From Chitinophagaceae bacterium (GTDB lineage Bacteria > Bacteroidota > Bacteroidia > Chitinophagales > Chitinophagaceae): a stretch of 64,000 nucleotides of DNA. The stretch covers positions 1-64,000 of the forward strand of contig CANGYR010000001.1 in NCBI GenBank assembly GCA_947458275.1, written 5' to 3'. Positions 17,089 to 26,488 of the stretch are shown piece by piece; within the stretch, counting starts at the first letter, position 1, and the number at the start of each line of letters is the position of its first letter. Position numbers and translations under genes: made by a program. Under the pieces are notes generated by a model. It searched no databases. It was not told the origin of the DNA and worked only from the letters and a program-made list of their open reading frames with translations.

Positions 17089-17598
17089 ATGAAAAGAATC
17101 GGACTGATATCGGACACTCACGGATACCTTGACGAAGCAGTTTTTGAACATTTTAAAAACTGCGATGAGGTATGGCATGCCGGAGATTTCGGACATTACG
17201 GTTTGGCGGATGATTTACAAAAAGGCCTGGAACTCAATGACAAATCGGTCATTTTACGGGGAGTATATGGAAACATCGACGGCAGAGATATCAGCTCATT
17301 TTACCCCGAAAACCTCCTCTTTACCTGCGAAAATGTCAAGGTAATGATTCAGCACATTGGTGGCTATCCGGGAAGATATGCGCCCGGTATAAAAGAACTG
17401 ATTCGGGATGAAAAAGTTCAGTTATTCATCAGCGGGCATTCCCATATTTTGAAAGTGATGTTTGACGAAAAACTTCAATGCCTTCACATGAATCCAGGAG
17501 CAGCAGGTAAACAGGGATGGCACAAAGTAAGAACGCTGATTCGCTTTGCTATTGACGGAGAAAATATTAAAGATTGCGAAGTAATTGAACTGAACTGA
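17089..17598 (+). CDS. Metallophosphoesterase (YfcE/MJ0936 family)
   Basis: The protein has 169 residues. It carries the calcineurin-like motifs ISDTHG (D-x-H), HAGDFGHY (GD-x-x), GVYGNIDG (GN-x-D), and GHSH near residue 120, which together build a dinuclear metal site. Proteins of this size are small cytoplasmic phosphodiesterases. The physiological substrate is not known. It stands alone between hmgA and a TPR lipoprotein. Confidence 0.92.
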   Translation: MKRIGLISDTHGYLDEAVFEHFKNCDEVWHAGDFGHYGLADDLQKGLELNDKSVILRGVYGNIDGRDISSFYPENLLFTCENVKVMIQHIGGYPGRYAPGIKELIRDEKVQLFISGHSHILKVMFDEKLQCLHMNPGAAGKQGWHKVRTLIRFAIDGENIKDCEVIELN

Positions 17599-17688
17599 TT
17601 CAGCTTCACAGATTTTATCAAAATTTTTATACTGCCATGAATAGCAGAAACATGCCAATACTATAACTTCGTGTGCTATATATCAGAG

Positions 17689-18504
17689 ATGAAGAAATAT
17701 TTTTTTATACTAGTTGTCTCCTTCATATCATGCAATGGTAATAAGGAGGAAACAGAAAAAGAACCGGACATTCTCATTCAATCCGAACCGGCAGAAAAAA
17801 AAGCAAAGGAAGATTCACTTATCAATCAAATAAAAAAATTTCCTGACTCCGCATTAAACAAAGAAAATCTCATTCAGTTTTACAGAGACAACAATGAATT
17901 AAAAAAAGCTTTAGCCGAAACGCAAAAGAGAATTGACAGCGACAGCACCAATGCCAGATGGTGGAAAATCAAAGCTACCCTTCACTACGAGAATGGAGAT
18001 ACCATTGCATCCATCAAGGCTTTTGAAAAAGCAATCTCAATTTATCCGGCAACAAATGACATTGTATCTCTGGGATTAATTTATGCTCAGACAGCCAATA
18101 AAAGGGCGCTGGAAGTTGCTGAGTATATTCTTTCATCACAATACATCAATTATGAAAAAGATGCCTGGTACATAAAAGGACTTTATTATACCTATACCAA
18201 TAAAAAACCGGAAGCCATCAAAATGTATGACAAGGTAATTGGCTTGAGTTACACTTATATGGATGCATATAGAGAAAAAGCCATTGCATTGTATGATTTG
18301 AAAAAATATAAAGAAGCAACCGACGTATTGATAAAAGCCACTACCGTCCAAAACAGTTTTGACGAGGGATATTTTTATCTGGGTAAATGTTATGAGAAAC
18401 TGAACAAGCCGAAGGATGCCATTGAAGCCTATCAAAAAGCCCTCTTATATGCACCTGATTTCAAAGAGGCAGAAGAGGCAGTTAACAGACTCTCGGGTAA
18501 TTAA
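17689..18504 (+). CDS. TPR-repeat lipoprotein
   Basis: The protein has 271 residues and a lipobox at FISC (Cys15). An acidic linker is followed by tandem tetratricopeptide helices from about residue 65 to the end (ARWWKIKATLHYENGDTIAS, AWYIKGLYYTYTNKKPEA, GYFYLGKCYEKLNKPKDA). TPRs usually mediate protein-protein contacts, so this may be a scaffold in the cell envelope. The ATG at 17689 gives a compact signal peptide; a GTG at 17671 would add six residues. No specific partner is implied by the neighbours. Confidence 0.85.
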   Translation: MKKYFFILVVSFISCNGNKEETEKEPDILIQSEPAEKKAKEDSLINQIKKFPDSALNKENLIQFYRDNNELKKALAETQKRIDSDSTNARWWKIKATLHYENGDTIASIKAFEKAISIYPATNDIVSLGLIYAQTANKRALEVAEYILSSQYINYEKDAWYIKGLYYTYTNKKPEAIKMYDKVIGLSYTYMDAYREKAIALYDLKKYKEATDVLIKATTVQNSFDEGYFYLGKCYEKLNKPKDAIEAYQKALLYAPDFKEAEEAVNRLSGN

Positions 18505-18566
18505 CGGTAACTGAGGAAAGCAAATTTTCATTTCCGCTTTATCTTGTATCTTGCAAAAAAAACTCT

Positions 18567-19214
18567 ATGGCAATCATAGCTCCATCATTACTTTCAGCAG
18601 ATTTTCTTCATCTTAAATCTGTTTGCGATATGCTCGACAAAAGCAAAGCCGATTGGTTTCATCTGGATGTAATGGATGGCCGGTTTGTGCCTAATATTAG
18701 TTTCGGACCGATGATTATTGAGTTTATTCGCTCTACCACTTCAAAATGTTGCGACGTTCATTTAATGATAGAGGAGCCGGAGAAATATGCAGAAGCTTTT
18801 AAAAAGGCAGGTGCTGATATTCTTACCGTGCACTATGAAGCATGTATACATTTACACAGAAATATCCAGCAAATTAAAAGTCTGGGTATGAAAGCCGGTG
18901 TAGCCATCAATCCGCATACCCCTGTTGAAGTTCTGAAAGATATCCTGGCAGAAATTGATTTGGTTTGTCTGATGAGTGTCAATCCCGGATTTGGTGGACA
19001 AAGTTTCATACCGCAAACCATTGAAAAAATCAAAGCTCTTCGCAGAATGATAACAGAAAAGAATCTTAATGTCCTTATTGAAATAGACGGCGGAGTAACG
19101 CTTGAAAATGCACCTTCAATTATTGCAGCAGGTGCTGACGTTCTTGTTGCCGGTAATACCGTTCTCAAATCTGCCAATCCTTCGCAAACCATCGACGCGC
19201 TGAAAGCCTTTTAA
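18567..19214 (+). CDS. rpe: Ribulose-phosphate 3-epimerase
   Basis: The protein has 215 residues and begins MAIIAPSLLSADF. The TIM-barrel signatures WFHLDVMDGRFVPNISFGP, CDVHLMIEEPE, VNPGFGGQSF and EIDGGV are all present, including the metal-binding His and Asp pairs. It interconverts D-ribulose 5-phosphate and D-xylulose 5-phosphate in the non-oxidative pentose phosphate pathway. A TATCTTGC sequence about 20 nt upstream is a plausible -7 element. Confidence 0.97.
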   Translation: MAIIAPSLLSADFLHLKSVCDMLDKSKADWFHLDVMDGRFVPNISFGPMIIEFIRSTTSKCCDVHLMIEEPEKYAEAFKKAGADILTVHYEACIHLHRNIQQIKSLGMKAGVAINPHTPVEVLKDILAEIDLVCLMSVNPGFGGQSFIPQTIEKIKALRRMITEKNLNVLIEIDGGVTLENAPSIIAAGADVLVAGNTVLKSANPSQTIDALKAF

Positions 19215-19263
19215 TCGAACACTATCGGCTCTGATTGATGATTAAATTATTTATCTTCATAGA

Positions 19264-21765
19264 ATGAGAATATTTGCAGTGTTTATTTTTTGCCTTTGCC
19301 AGACTTTTGTCTTTGCGCAAAATAAACTTGCTACCATCACCGGTGTAATTCAAGATGAAAATGACAACCCTCTCAAAGATGTAAGCATTGTAATTCTTGG
19401 TAAAACAAGCGGAAAGGTTACAGGAGACAGCGGCACTTTCTCCATTAAAGTGGCTGCGGAAAAACCTATTGCACTTGTATTCAGCTACACAGGATTTAAT
19501 CAGTTGCAAAAAAATTTCTTCCTAAGCAAAGATGAAGTTGAAAATGTAATTATCCGATTGACAAAATCAGGTAAAACACTCGAAAATGTTGTCATCAGAG
19601 ATATAAAAGAGAGAACTGAAAACAGTCTTATAAAAATCAATCCAAAAAATGCACTTGTTCTTCCCAGCACCACAGGTGGAATTGAAGGACTCATTAAAAC
19701 TTTAGTTGGCAGCAACAATGAGCTTACTTCTCAATACTCCGTCAGAGGGGGCAACTTTGATGAAAATCTTGTTTACATCAATGACTTTGAGGTGTATCGT
19801 CCCTACCTGGTAAGTAACGGACAGCAGGAAGGACTTAGTTTCATCAATCCGGAACTGGTAAAAAATATAAATTTCTACACCGGTGGTTTTCAGTCGAAGT
19901 ACGGCGATAAAATGAGCAGTGTTTTGGATATCCAATATAAGAAACCATCCAAATTCGGAGGGAGCGCTTATGTGAGTCTGCTTGAACAGGGACTACATCT
20001 GGAAGGATCACTGCACAAAGATAAGGTCAGCTTTATTGCCGGTGTAAGAAACAGAAACAACCGAAATGTATTGAGCAATCAACCTACACTTGGCTCTTAC
20101 ATTCCCTCCTCATCAGATTTTCAGTCGCTGATCACCTATAAAATCAATAACCACTGGCAACTTGATTTACTCGGAATTTTTTCTCAAACGAAATTTACTT
20201 TTTATCCCGAATCAGTAAAAAAAACATCCTCTGTTTTTTCCCCTTTATTTACTGCCAATCTGGGACTGGACACCTACTTTGAAGGTCTGGAAAAAGACAG
20301 CTACAATACGGGCATCATTGGTGCAACCATTACACATTCACCAAATGATAAGCTTAAATTAAAATGGATGCTGAGCCGTTTTAAAGACCTGGAAAAAGAA
20401 AATTTTGATATAACCGGAGCCTATCTTTTTGGTGACAGAGATTTTGACAGAAGCAGCAGTACATTCGGAGAGATACTCAATCCGCTTGGCGCAGGATTAT
20501 TCCAGCAATATGCAAGAAATACGCTGGACATAGAATCATGGACTGCCTCACACCGCGGAAGTTATGACCATAAAAATCATTTTATTCAATGGGGTAACAG
20601 TATCGAGCAAACGAATATAAAAGACGTACTCAATCAGTTTGAATACCAGGATTCAGCGGGCTATTCGCTTCCTTACAACCCTTCCCAACTTTTGCTTTAT
20701 AATACCATTAAAGGCAGCGCCGATTTATCTGTTTTAAAGTTGAGCGGCTACGTGCAGGATAATATCCATTTCAGCGGAAAGAAAGCAGAATTCACCCTTC
20801 AGGCCGGAGTGAGATATAATTACAATGCGCTGAATAAGGAAATGCTCATCAGTCCACGCTTACAAACCAGCTGGAAGCCGGCATGGAAAAAAGATATTAT
20901 TTTCAGAGCTGCCGCAGGCGTTTACAATCAACCGCCGTTTTACAGAGAATTAAGAAAATACGACGGAACGCTCAACACCTCTGTCAAATCTCAAAAAAGT
21001 CTTCAGTTTGTAGGTGGAATGGATTATCAGTTTAAAGGCTTGAGTAACCGGCCATTCAGACTAAGTGCTGAGGCCTATTATAAATCAATGTGGGATATCA
21101 TTCCATATGATATAGACAATGTGAAAATCAGGTATCTGGGGAATAATAATGCAACGGCTTATGCTACCGGTGTGGAGCTCCGCCTTTTCGGCGAACTGGT
21201 AAAAGATGCTGAAAGCTGGTTCAGCATTGGGCTAATGAGAACCCGAGAGAATCTGAAAAATGATTTCTACTACGATTATACCAACGCGGCAGGTGAGATT
21301 ATCAATGCCGGTACGCAAGACCAGAAAGTAGAAGACAGCATTAAACGAGACATTGGATTTGTGCGCAGACCAACCGACAGGCTCATTACAGTTGGACTTT
21401 TTTTACAGGATTACCTTTCTACCAACAAGAATTTCAAAGTACACCTTAACATGCTCTACGGCAGCAATATGCCATACAATATTCCCAACAGTACAAAATA
21501 CAGAAATGGTTTGATTGTTGATTCCTATCTACGAATAGACCTTGGATTCAGCGCATTGTTGCTAAGTGAAAAATACAACCGAAGAAGCCATAGTCCTTTC
21601 AGAAATTTTGAAAACATCTGGGCCAGTCTCGAAGTCTTTAATCTGATTAACAAAGCCAATACCATTTCCTATCAGTTGATCAAAGATTTCGCGAATAATA
21701 CCTATGCCATTCCCAATAGACTCACTCCCCGACTGTTGAATTTGAAACTGGTAGCGAGATTTTAG
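19264..21765 (+). CDS. TonB-dependent receptor with carboxypeptidase-like N-terminal domain
   Basis: The protein has 833 residues. A signal peptide (ending FVFAQ) precedes a carboxypeptidase regulatory-like beta-sandwich (ITGVIQDENDNPLKDVSIVI to about residue 100). The plug contains YSVRGGNFDENLVYINDFEVYRP and YGDKMSSVLDI, followed by a barrel that ends in LNLKLVARF. It lacks the SusC-specific signature and no SusD partner is nearby, so its substrate is unknown. Confidence 0.92.
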   Translation: MRIFAVFIFCLCQTFVFAQNKLATITGVIQDENDNPLKDVSIVILGKTSGKVTGDSGTFSIKVAAEKPIALVFSYTGFNQLQKNFFLSKDEVENVIIRLTKSGKTLENVVIRDIKERTENSLIKINPKNALVLPSTTGGIEGLIKTLVGSNNELTSQYSVRGGNFDENLVYINDFEVYRPYLVSNGQQEGLSFINPELVKNINFYTGGFQSKYGDKMSSVLDIQYKKPSKFGGSAYVSLLEQGLHLEGSLHKDKVSFIAGVRNRNNRNVLSNQPTLGSYIPSSSDFQSLITYKINNHWQLDLLGIFSQTKFTFYPESVKKTSSVFSPLFTANLGLDTYFEGLEKDSYNTGIIGATITHSPNDKLKLKWMLSRFKDLEKENFDITGAYLFGDRDFDRSSSTFGEILNPLGAGLFQQYARNTLDIESWTASHRGSYDHKNHFIQWGNSIEQTNIKDVLNQFEYQDSAGYSLPYNPSQLLLYNTIKGSADLSVLKLSGYVQDNIHFSGKKAEFTLQAGVRYNYNALNKEMLISPRLQTSWKPAWKKDIIFRAAAGVYNQPPFYRELRKYDGTLNTSVKSQKSLQFVGGMDYQFKGLSNRPFRLSAEAYYKSMWDIIPYDIDNVKIRYLGNNNATAYATGVELRLFGELVKDAESWFSIGLMRTRENLKNDFYYDYTNAAGEIINAGTQDQKVEDSIKRDIGFVRRPTDRLITVGLFLQDYLSTNKNFKVHLNMLYGSNMPYNIPNSTKYRNGLIVDSYLRIDLGFSALLLSEKYNRRSHSPFRNFENIWASLEVFNLINKANTISYQLIKDFANNTYAIPNRLTPRLLNLKLVARF

Positions 21766-21767
21766 AG

Positions 21768-21900
21768 TTCCTGTTGAAGAGGTTGAAGAGGTTGAATAGG
21801 TTCAAGATGTTTAAGAAGTGATTCATCTGAATATCGAACTTTTTGAACATTTTGAACCTCTTGAACTTTTTGAACCTTTTGAACTTTTTGAACTTTTTTT
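21768..21900. repeat. Inverted word-repeat element (ggttgaag / ttgaacc)
   Basis: Left arm words gaggttgaagaggttgaataggttcaag face a right arm of about eight ttttgaacc/ttttgaact words. It begins within a few bases of the TonB receptor stop and ends in a T-run (aactttttt), as a large terminator hairpin would. Confidence 0.65.
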
Positions 21901-22046
21901 CCACTTTAATCACAATTATTGTTAACAATTATTTTATTGCAAAATCGCCGGCTATTTATTAAATTTGGTAAGTATCAAAAACTTCAACCCATATTCTATC
22001 ACCCAAGGCTTTCCAATAATTCTGGAAGCATTAAACCCCTACCACT

Positions 22047-23030
22047 TTGACTGAAACTATTATCAACCTTGAGACCGTAAACCCCATTGAATTTTTTGGG
22101 GTAAACAACGGCAAATTAGATGTGCTGAAAAAGAAATTTCCACTTTTAAAAATCTTAAGCAGGGGGACTCAAATTAAACTCAGCGGCGCCCCCGAACAAA
22201 TTGAGTCGGCCAAAGAAAAAATTGAATTGCTGATTCAATACCTGGAGCGAAACGGACACATGAGCGAGAATTATTTAGAGCAGATACTTGGTGGCGATGA
22301 TGAAAAAGCCATAGACAATTTCATCGACCGCAATCCAAATGAAGTACTGGTTTTTGGTCCAAACGGCAAAACTGTAAGAGCCCGTACAGCAAATCAGAAA
22401 AGCATGGTAGAGGCATGCGATAAAAATGATATTGTGTTTGCCATTGGACCTGCGGGAACGGGTAAAACTTATACCGCGGTAGCACTGGCAGTAAGAGCAC
22501 TGAAAAACAAAGTAGTAAAGAAAATTATTCTTACCCGACCTGCCGTAGAAGCGGGTGAAAGTCTCGGATTCTTACCCGGCGATCTGAAAGAAAAAATCGA
22601 TCCCTATCTGAGACCATTGTATGATGCGCTGGACGATATGATTCCTGCAGATAAGCTTGGATATTATATGAGTACCAGAACCATTGAAATAGCTCCGCTG
22701 GCATATATGCGCGGAAGAACGCTGGATAACGCTTTCATCATTCTAGACGAAGCTCAAAACACGAATGACCTGCAAATTAAAATGTTTTTGACGCGTATTG
22801 GCCCAAATGCAAAAGCTATCATCACCGGAGATCCCACCCAGATTGACCTTCCCAAAAATCAGCAAAGCGGTCTTTTTAAAGCAACCAATATTCTTAAAAA
22901 TATTGACGGCATCTCTCATATTGAACTGGATGAGGAAGATGTGGTAAGACACCGTTTGGTGAAAGCAATCATCAAGGCGTACAACAGAGAAGATGAAAAA
23001 AATATGAAAGACACGAAACATGAGCGTTAA
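22047..23030 (+). CDS. phoH: PhoH family ATPase
   Basis: The protein has 327 residues. An N-terminal KH-like segment ([24 protein letters not shown]) precedes the P-loop ATPase with [11 protein letters not shown] (Walker A), [19 protein letters not shown], and IILDEAQNT (Walker B). PhoH proteins are RNA-associated ATPases often linked to ribosome quality control with YbeY. The start is TTG at 22047: the sequence [19 protein letters not shown] from there fits the family, and the next Met is some 70 residues in. The next gene overlaps its end by 11 nt. Confidence 0.94.
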   Translation: MTETIINLETVNPIEFFGVNNGKLDVLKKKFPLLKILSRGTQIKLSGAPEQIESAKEKIELLIQYLERNGHMSENYLEQILGGDDEKAIDNFIDRNPNEVLVFGPNGKTVRARTANQKSMVEACDKNDIVFAIGPAGTGKTYTAVALAVRALKNKVVKKIILTRPAVEAGESLGFLPGDLKEKIDPYLRPLYDALDDMIPADKLGYYMSTRTIEIAPLAYMRGRTLDNAFIILDEAQNTNDLQIKMFLTRIGPNAKAIITGDPTQIDLPKNQQSGLFKATNILKNIDGISHIELDEEDVVRHRLVKAIIKAYNREDEKNMKDTKHER

Positions 23031-23403
23031 AAACACCTTTCTGATTGCATTGTTGCTGTATTTATTTTCCTGCGGAGATAAGAAAACCGAAGCATCTCTG
23101 AGTGCTTTGGATAATGCCAGAGAATTTATACAGGCAACAAGAAGCGGAGATTTTAAAGTTGCGGAAAGATTTTTGATGAAAGACAATCAAAACATCCAAA
23201 TCTTCAACGACTATAAAAAACAATATGACAATCTTCCTGCAACAAAGAAAATTGAATTAAGCAAATCTGCTTATGTCATTAATAATATTGATGAAATAAA
23301 TGATTCTGTCATTATCATCAATTATTCAAATGGCTATTCAGACAAACCGATGAATCTTAAAGTTGCAAGAAAAAATGAAAAATGGCAGGTTGATTTAAAA
23401 TAG
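23020..23403 (+). CDS. Small lipoprotein, DUF4878-like
   Basis: The protein has 127 residues and a lipobox at YLFSC (Cys18). The rest ([34 protein letters not shown]) has the helix-then-strand pattern of small NTF2-like DUF4878 lipoproteins. The function is unknown. It overlaps phoH by 11 nt and is followed 32 nt later by crcB, so co-transcription is likely. Confidence 0.75.
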   Translation: MSVKNTFLIALLLYLFSCGDKKTEASLSALDNAREFIQATRSGDFKVAERFLMKDNQNIQIFNDYKKQYDNLPATKKIELSKSAYVINNIDEINDSVIIINYSNGYSDKPMNLKVARKNEKWQVDLK

Positions 23404-23435
23404 TCTTACTCCAATAACCTGTCGTATAAATAACC

Positions 23436-23798
23436 ATGTTTAAAAATTTTTTACTAGTCGGAATAGGTGGCGCAATCGGCTCTGTATTGCGGTATTTGTT
23501 TACACAAATGATTAAATCTGGATCCTTCCCGCTTGCTACTTTTACAGTGAATATCATTGGGAGTTTCCTGATAGGCATATTCATTGCGCTCAGCATCAAA
23601 CAAAGTGAATTCAATTCATCGTGGAAAATATTTCTGGCCACAGGAATATGCGGAGGATTCACTACGTTTTCTTCTTTTAGCATAGAAAATCTGCAACTAA
23701 TACAGCAAGGAAAATGGATGACTTCATTATTGTATATTGCCGGAAGTATTTTATTGGGAGTTATTGCCACAGCAATAGGATATAAAATTGCCGGTTGA
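23436..23798 (+). CDS. crcB: Fluoride efflux transporter CrcB/FluC
   Basis: The protein has 120 residues and four membrane segments. The signatures GIGGAIGSVLRYL near the start and TFTVNIIGSFLIG and GICGGFTTFSSFS in the middle are those of Fluc channels, dual-topology dimers that export fluoride. Its stop overlaps the extended frame of the next gene but not the preferred ppa start. No fluoride riboswitch is recognisable in the 32 nt before it. Confidence 0.95.
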   Translation: MFKNFLLVGIGGAIGSVLRYLFTQMIKSGSFPLATFTVNIIGSFLIGIFIALSIKQSEFNSSWKIFLATGICGGFTTFSSFSIENLQLIQQGKWMTSLLYIAGSILLGVIATAIGYKIAG

Positions 23799-23827
23799 AT
23801 TTTTTAAACTTTTATTCTGATTATAAA

Positions 23828-24379
23828 ATGCTTACACATACACTTCATCCATGGCATGGTGCTTCACATGGAAACTATATACCTGAACGAGTGAATGCAT
23901 TGATTGAAATTCCGCAGGGAAGTAAATGTAAATATGAGATAGACAAGAAAACGGGTTTATTGAAATTAGACCGTGTAATCTACTCCTCTTTTCACTACCC
24001 AATTAATTACGGATTTATTCCGCAAACGCTGGGAGAAGACGGCGACCCTCTCGACATACTTGTATTATGCAGCGAAAGCATACAGGCGCTTTGCCTCGTG
24101 GAAGCAACCATAATTGGAAACATGCAGATGATTGACAATGGCGAAAAAGATGATAAAATTATTGCAGTAGCTTCTAAAGATCCTGCTGTCAATTATATAA
24201 AAGAAATAACGGAATTGCCGCCACATTTCACTGCTGTTCTCAGAAACTTTTTTGAGCAGTATAAGGTCCTGGAAAATAAAAAAGTGGAGATTGATCAGTT
24301 TCAGGATAAATCAACTGCTTACAGTGTAATAGAGGCATCAATAGAAAGATATAAAAAGCATTTTAACCATAATGCATAA
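23828..24379 (+). CDS. ppa: Inorganic pyrophosphatase (soluble, family I)
   Basis: The protein has 183 residues. The family I motifs NALIEIPQGSKCKYEID, YPINYGFIPQTLGEDGDPLDILVL and MIDNGEKDDKIIAVASKDP contain the Lys, Tyr and Asp residues that bind Mg2+ and pyrophosphate. It hydrolyses PPi and so drives biosynthetic reactions in the cytoplasm. The ATG at 23828 (MLTHTLHPWHG) is preferred. An upstream TTG at 23795 would overlap crcB. Confidence 0.95.
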   Translation: MLTHTLHPWHGASHGNYIPERVNALIEIPQGSKCKYEIDKKTGLLKLDRVIYSSFHYPINYGFIPQTLGEDGDPLDILVLCSESIQALCLVEATIIGNMQMIDNGEKDDKIIAVASKDPAVNYIKEITELPPHFTAVLRNFFEQYKVLENKKVEIDQFQDKSTAYSVIEASIERYKKHFNHNA

Positions 24380-24395
24380 AATAAAAAAACATACA

Positions 24396-24815
24396 ATGGA
24401 TACACAAACAGTCATCATTCTGATACTGGTAGGCATTGCCTCCGGTATCATGGGCGGTCTGGTTGGTGTAGGTGGCGGAATCGTCATAGTTCCCGCGCTG
24501 GTTTACATCCTGGGATTTTCTCAATTGGATGCACAGGGCACCTCACTGGCAATGATCATGTTTCCTGTCGGCATACTTGGTGTGATGCAATACTACAAGC
24601 AAGGACATGTGGATTTTCACATAGTACTCATTCTGGCCCTGGGATTTGTGATTGGCAGTTTTATCGGAAGTAAGATTTCTATTTTTATCATGTCGCAGGA
24701 AACTGTCAAAAAGATTTTTGCCGTGCTCATGATTTTACTTGCCATTAAAATGCTTTTTTTTGATAAGAAAATCAATCCTGACAGATTTAAAACGAAAATC
24801 AATTCGAGGATTTGA
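24396..24815 (+). CDS. Half-size TSUP (TauE/SafE) membrane protein
   Basis: The protein has 139 residues with four hydrophobic segments. The N-terminal GLVGVGGGIVIVPALV motif is that of the TauE/SafE family. At this length it is one half of the usual 250-residue two-repeat transporter, so it would have to dimerise. Half-size members are common in Bacteroidota. It probably exports a small organic or sulfur anion, with the substrate unknown. The alternative ATG at 24372 overlaps the ppa stop by 8 nt. Confidence 0.85.
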   Translation: MDTQTVIILILVGIASGIMGGLVGVGGGIVIVPALVYILGFSQLDAQGTSLAMIMFPVGILGVMQYYKQGHVDFHIVLILALGFVIGSFIGSKISIFIMSQETVKKIFAVLMILLAIKMLFFDKKINPDRFKTKINSRI

Positions 24816-24887
24816 AAATTTGGAGATGTGAAAATGTGACATGAAATGTTACGCGTTCAAGGTCCAAGGTTCCCCATCACAGATTTG

Positions 24888-25304
24888 TTACAATAAAAAT
24901 TCATTTACAAAACCCAAACAATATTTCTTTATCATCTCTCTTACTCTTTCAAATTCTCGTTTTATTTCCTCCTCAGTTCCCTTTACTTTCGCAGGATCAG
25001 GAAAATTATAGTGAAACTTTTGTGCACGGCCCGGGAAAAAAGGACATCTTTCCTTAGCGTTATCGCAAATGGTGATAACAAAATCAAAATCAATCCCCTG
25101 ATACTCCAACACATTATTGGATGTATGTGCAGAGATATCTATTCCATCCTCTTTCATAATGGCAATTGCCTTAGGATTCACACCGTGCGTTTCCACACCG
25201 GCGCTGTATACAACTGCTTTTTCTCCGGCGAAATGCTGAATGTATCCGTGAGCTATTTGACTGCGACAACTGTTGCCTGTGCATAAAACCAATACTTTTT
25301 TCAT
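24888..25304 (-). CDS. arsC: Arsenate reductase, thioredoxin-coupled (LMW-phosphatase fold)
   Basis: The protein has 138 residues. The P-loop CTGNSCRSQIAHG lies at residues 8-20. The later pair CDNAKERC supplies the two extra cysteines that distinguish thioredoxin-coupled ArsC from plain tyrosine phosphatases. NFPDPAKVKG holds the catalytic Asp. It reduces arsenate to arsenite. No arsR or arsB/acr3 gene is adjacent, so it may be an isolated detoxification gene. Confidence 0.9.
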   Translation of the reverse strand: MKKVLVLCTGNSCRSQIAHGYIQHFAGEKAVVYSAGVETHGVNPKAIAIMKEDGIDISAHTSNNVLEYQGIDFDFVITICDNAKERCPFFPGRAQKFHYNFPDPAKVKGTEEEIKREFERVREMIKKYCLGFVNEFLL

Positions 25305-25366
25305 GTGTTAATATAGTTTTTAAAATTGCTCACTTTAAACCTCCTCACCATCAAACCCTTAAACAC

Positions 25367-25390
25367 AAAATCCCGCAAAAGCGGGATTTT
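25367..25390. terminator. Perfect hairpin between arsC and the DUF2442 gene
   Basis: AAAATCCCGC/GCGGGATTTT forms a 10-bp perfect stem with an AAAA loop. The flanking A and T tracts allow it to work in either direction. On the minus strand it lies 147 nt past the DUF2442 stop and before arsC. Confidence 0.65.
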
Positions 25391-25536
25391 GACTGTACAC
25401 TTAGGAGGAGAATTATCTAACCGAATAGCAATAGATTTGATGCTTTTTTTAACAGAGGTGCGATTAGTTTGATTATCAAAATTTTTATTTTATGCAAGTT
25501 TTGATAATTTATAAATATTTTTCAAAGATGAATTTA

Positions 25537-25785
25537 TCAAGATTGAACAACCAAATCTGAGGTATAGTCTTTTAAAAAATTGGGACAAAAGTCCATCCCG
25601 TTTGGCCACTCTAAACCTCCCCCCTCTTCAATAGAAACCTTTTTAAAATATTCATTATCTAACAAAAGTGAACTTATACCTTTTCCTATCAATGGCTTGA
25701 AATCGATAATTTTTGATTCCCCGTCATGGAATTGTAACAATATCTGATAATCGTCCAATACTTTAAATGCAATGATTTTATTCAT
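25537..25785 (-). CDS. DUF2442 domain protein
   Basis: The protein has 82 residues. YQILLQFHDGESKIIDFKPL and the C-terminal GGLEWPNGMDFCPNFL are typical of DUF2442. These small proteins are almost always encoded next to DUF4160, as here with an 11-nt gap, and the pair has been proposed to act like a toxin-antitoxin module. That role is unproven. It sits just outside the left end of the tRNA-integrated element. Confidence 0.85.
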   Translation of the reverse strand: MNKIIAFKVLDDYQILLQFHDGESKIIDFKPLIGKGISSLLLDNEYFKKVSIEEGGGLEWPNGMDFCPNFLKDYTSDLVVQS

Positions 25786-25796
25786 TTTTATTCCTT

Positions 25797-26057
25797 TTAA
25801 GTAAGTGGTGCTATTTTTTTAATTTCTTTCATGTCAACTGCCAACAACCAATCCTCTAACAATTCTTCTCGATGTAACGAGGCCCATTCCAACACCATAG
25901 CATGGGCTCTAATTGGCAGACTTCCTCTAATTACTGTTAGCGTTTGAATATCATACTCTGCCGTAAATTCTTGGTATACAGCATGAAAATGCGGAGGATT
26001 ATGGTCTCCAAAATACATCTTGATTATTATACCAAAAAAGCGACTGATTTCGGGCAT
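25797..26057 (-). CDS. DUF4160 domain protein
   Basis: The protein has 86 residues. It begins MPEISRFFGIIIKMYFGDHNPPHFHA; the YFGDHNPPHFH motif defines DUF4160 and could bind metal. It is the upstream partner of the DUF2442 gene on the same strand. The biochemical function is unknown. Confidence 0.88.
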   Translation of the reverse strand: MPEISRFFGIIIKMYFGDHNPPHFHAVYQEFTAEYDIQTLTVIRGSLPIRAHAMVLEWASLHREELLEDWLLAVDMKEIKKIAPLT

Positions 26058-26100
26058 GGATAAAATTATTATCCCTATGAAAATACAAAAATAAAAAGAA

Positions 26101-26129
26101 AATGCCCCAAAATTTCTTTTGAGGCATTT
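26101..26129 (-). terminator. Displaced tRNA-Met terminator
   Basis: On the minus strand an AAATGCC stem with G-T pairing (tgcctcaaa / tttggggca) is followed by a T-rich run. It lies 47 nt past the end of the displaced tRNA 3' fragment, where the tRNA's terminator would have been before integration. Confidence 0.55.
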
Positions 26130-26176
26130 AAAATGTTGCTATTTTATAAAACATCTATTGTATTATAAAACAACAG

Positions 26177-26224
26177 AGTACCGGGGAGCAGACTTGAACT
26201 GCCGACCTCAGGGTTATGAATCCT
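26177..26224. repeat. Left attachment repeat (displaced 3' end of tRNA-Met)
   Basis: These 48 bp are identical to 31369-31416. They contain the 3' 46 nt of tRNA-Met from the anticodon stem to the discriminator A and stop matching at both ends. No D-arm or 5' acceptor strand follows, so this is not a second tRNA gene. Confidence 0.9.
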
Positions 26225-26291
26225 TCTTAGCCTAGAACTTTTATTAATAATCAATTAGTTATAGCTGAATAAGTGTAAACAAATATAGAAA

Positions 26292-26453
26292 TTTGTTAGA
26301 GATTTTGTTAGCTTTTTTTGTTATTAAAATTAATGAAACCATTTACAAAGACTTTACTGAAACATATTTTTTACTTCTAGTGTAACATAGCTGAAACAAT
26401 CACCGGGTTATGAAATGGATTCAATTGATTTTAATTTTATCCAAATTTGTTAG
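26292..26453. repeat. Putative integrase arm sites, left end
   Basis: TTTGTTAG occurs at 26292-26299, 26304-26311 and 26446-26453. The same octamer occurs twice near the other end of the element, which fits arm-type sites for the integrase N-terminal domain. Confidence 0.45.
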
Positions 26454-26488
26454 TATAAATAATTTAAGCAAAACAAGTAATCCATATT

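Larger units (their letters stand above)
26058..26488. other. Left boundary region of the tRNA-Met element
   Basis: No gene is seen. From left to right it holds the displaced terminator (26101-26129), the 48-bp left att repeat (26177-26224) and three TTTGTTAG octamers (26292, 26304, 26446), then AT-rich DNA up to the stop of the first element gene at 26489. Confidence 0.7.

Noticed and set aside
23404-23435. Fluoride riboswitch before crcB
   Set aside because: The 32-nt gap is too short and no conserved fluoride-riboswitch pattern is seen there or in the lipoprotein gene before it.
26177-26250. A second tRNA-Met gene
   Set aside because: Only the 3' 46 nt match; after the repeat the sequence does not form an anticodon stem, D-arm or 5' acceptor strand.
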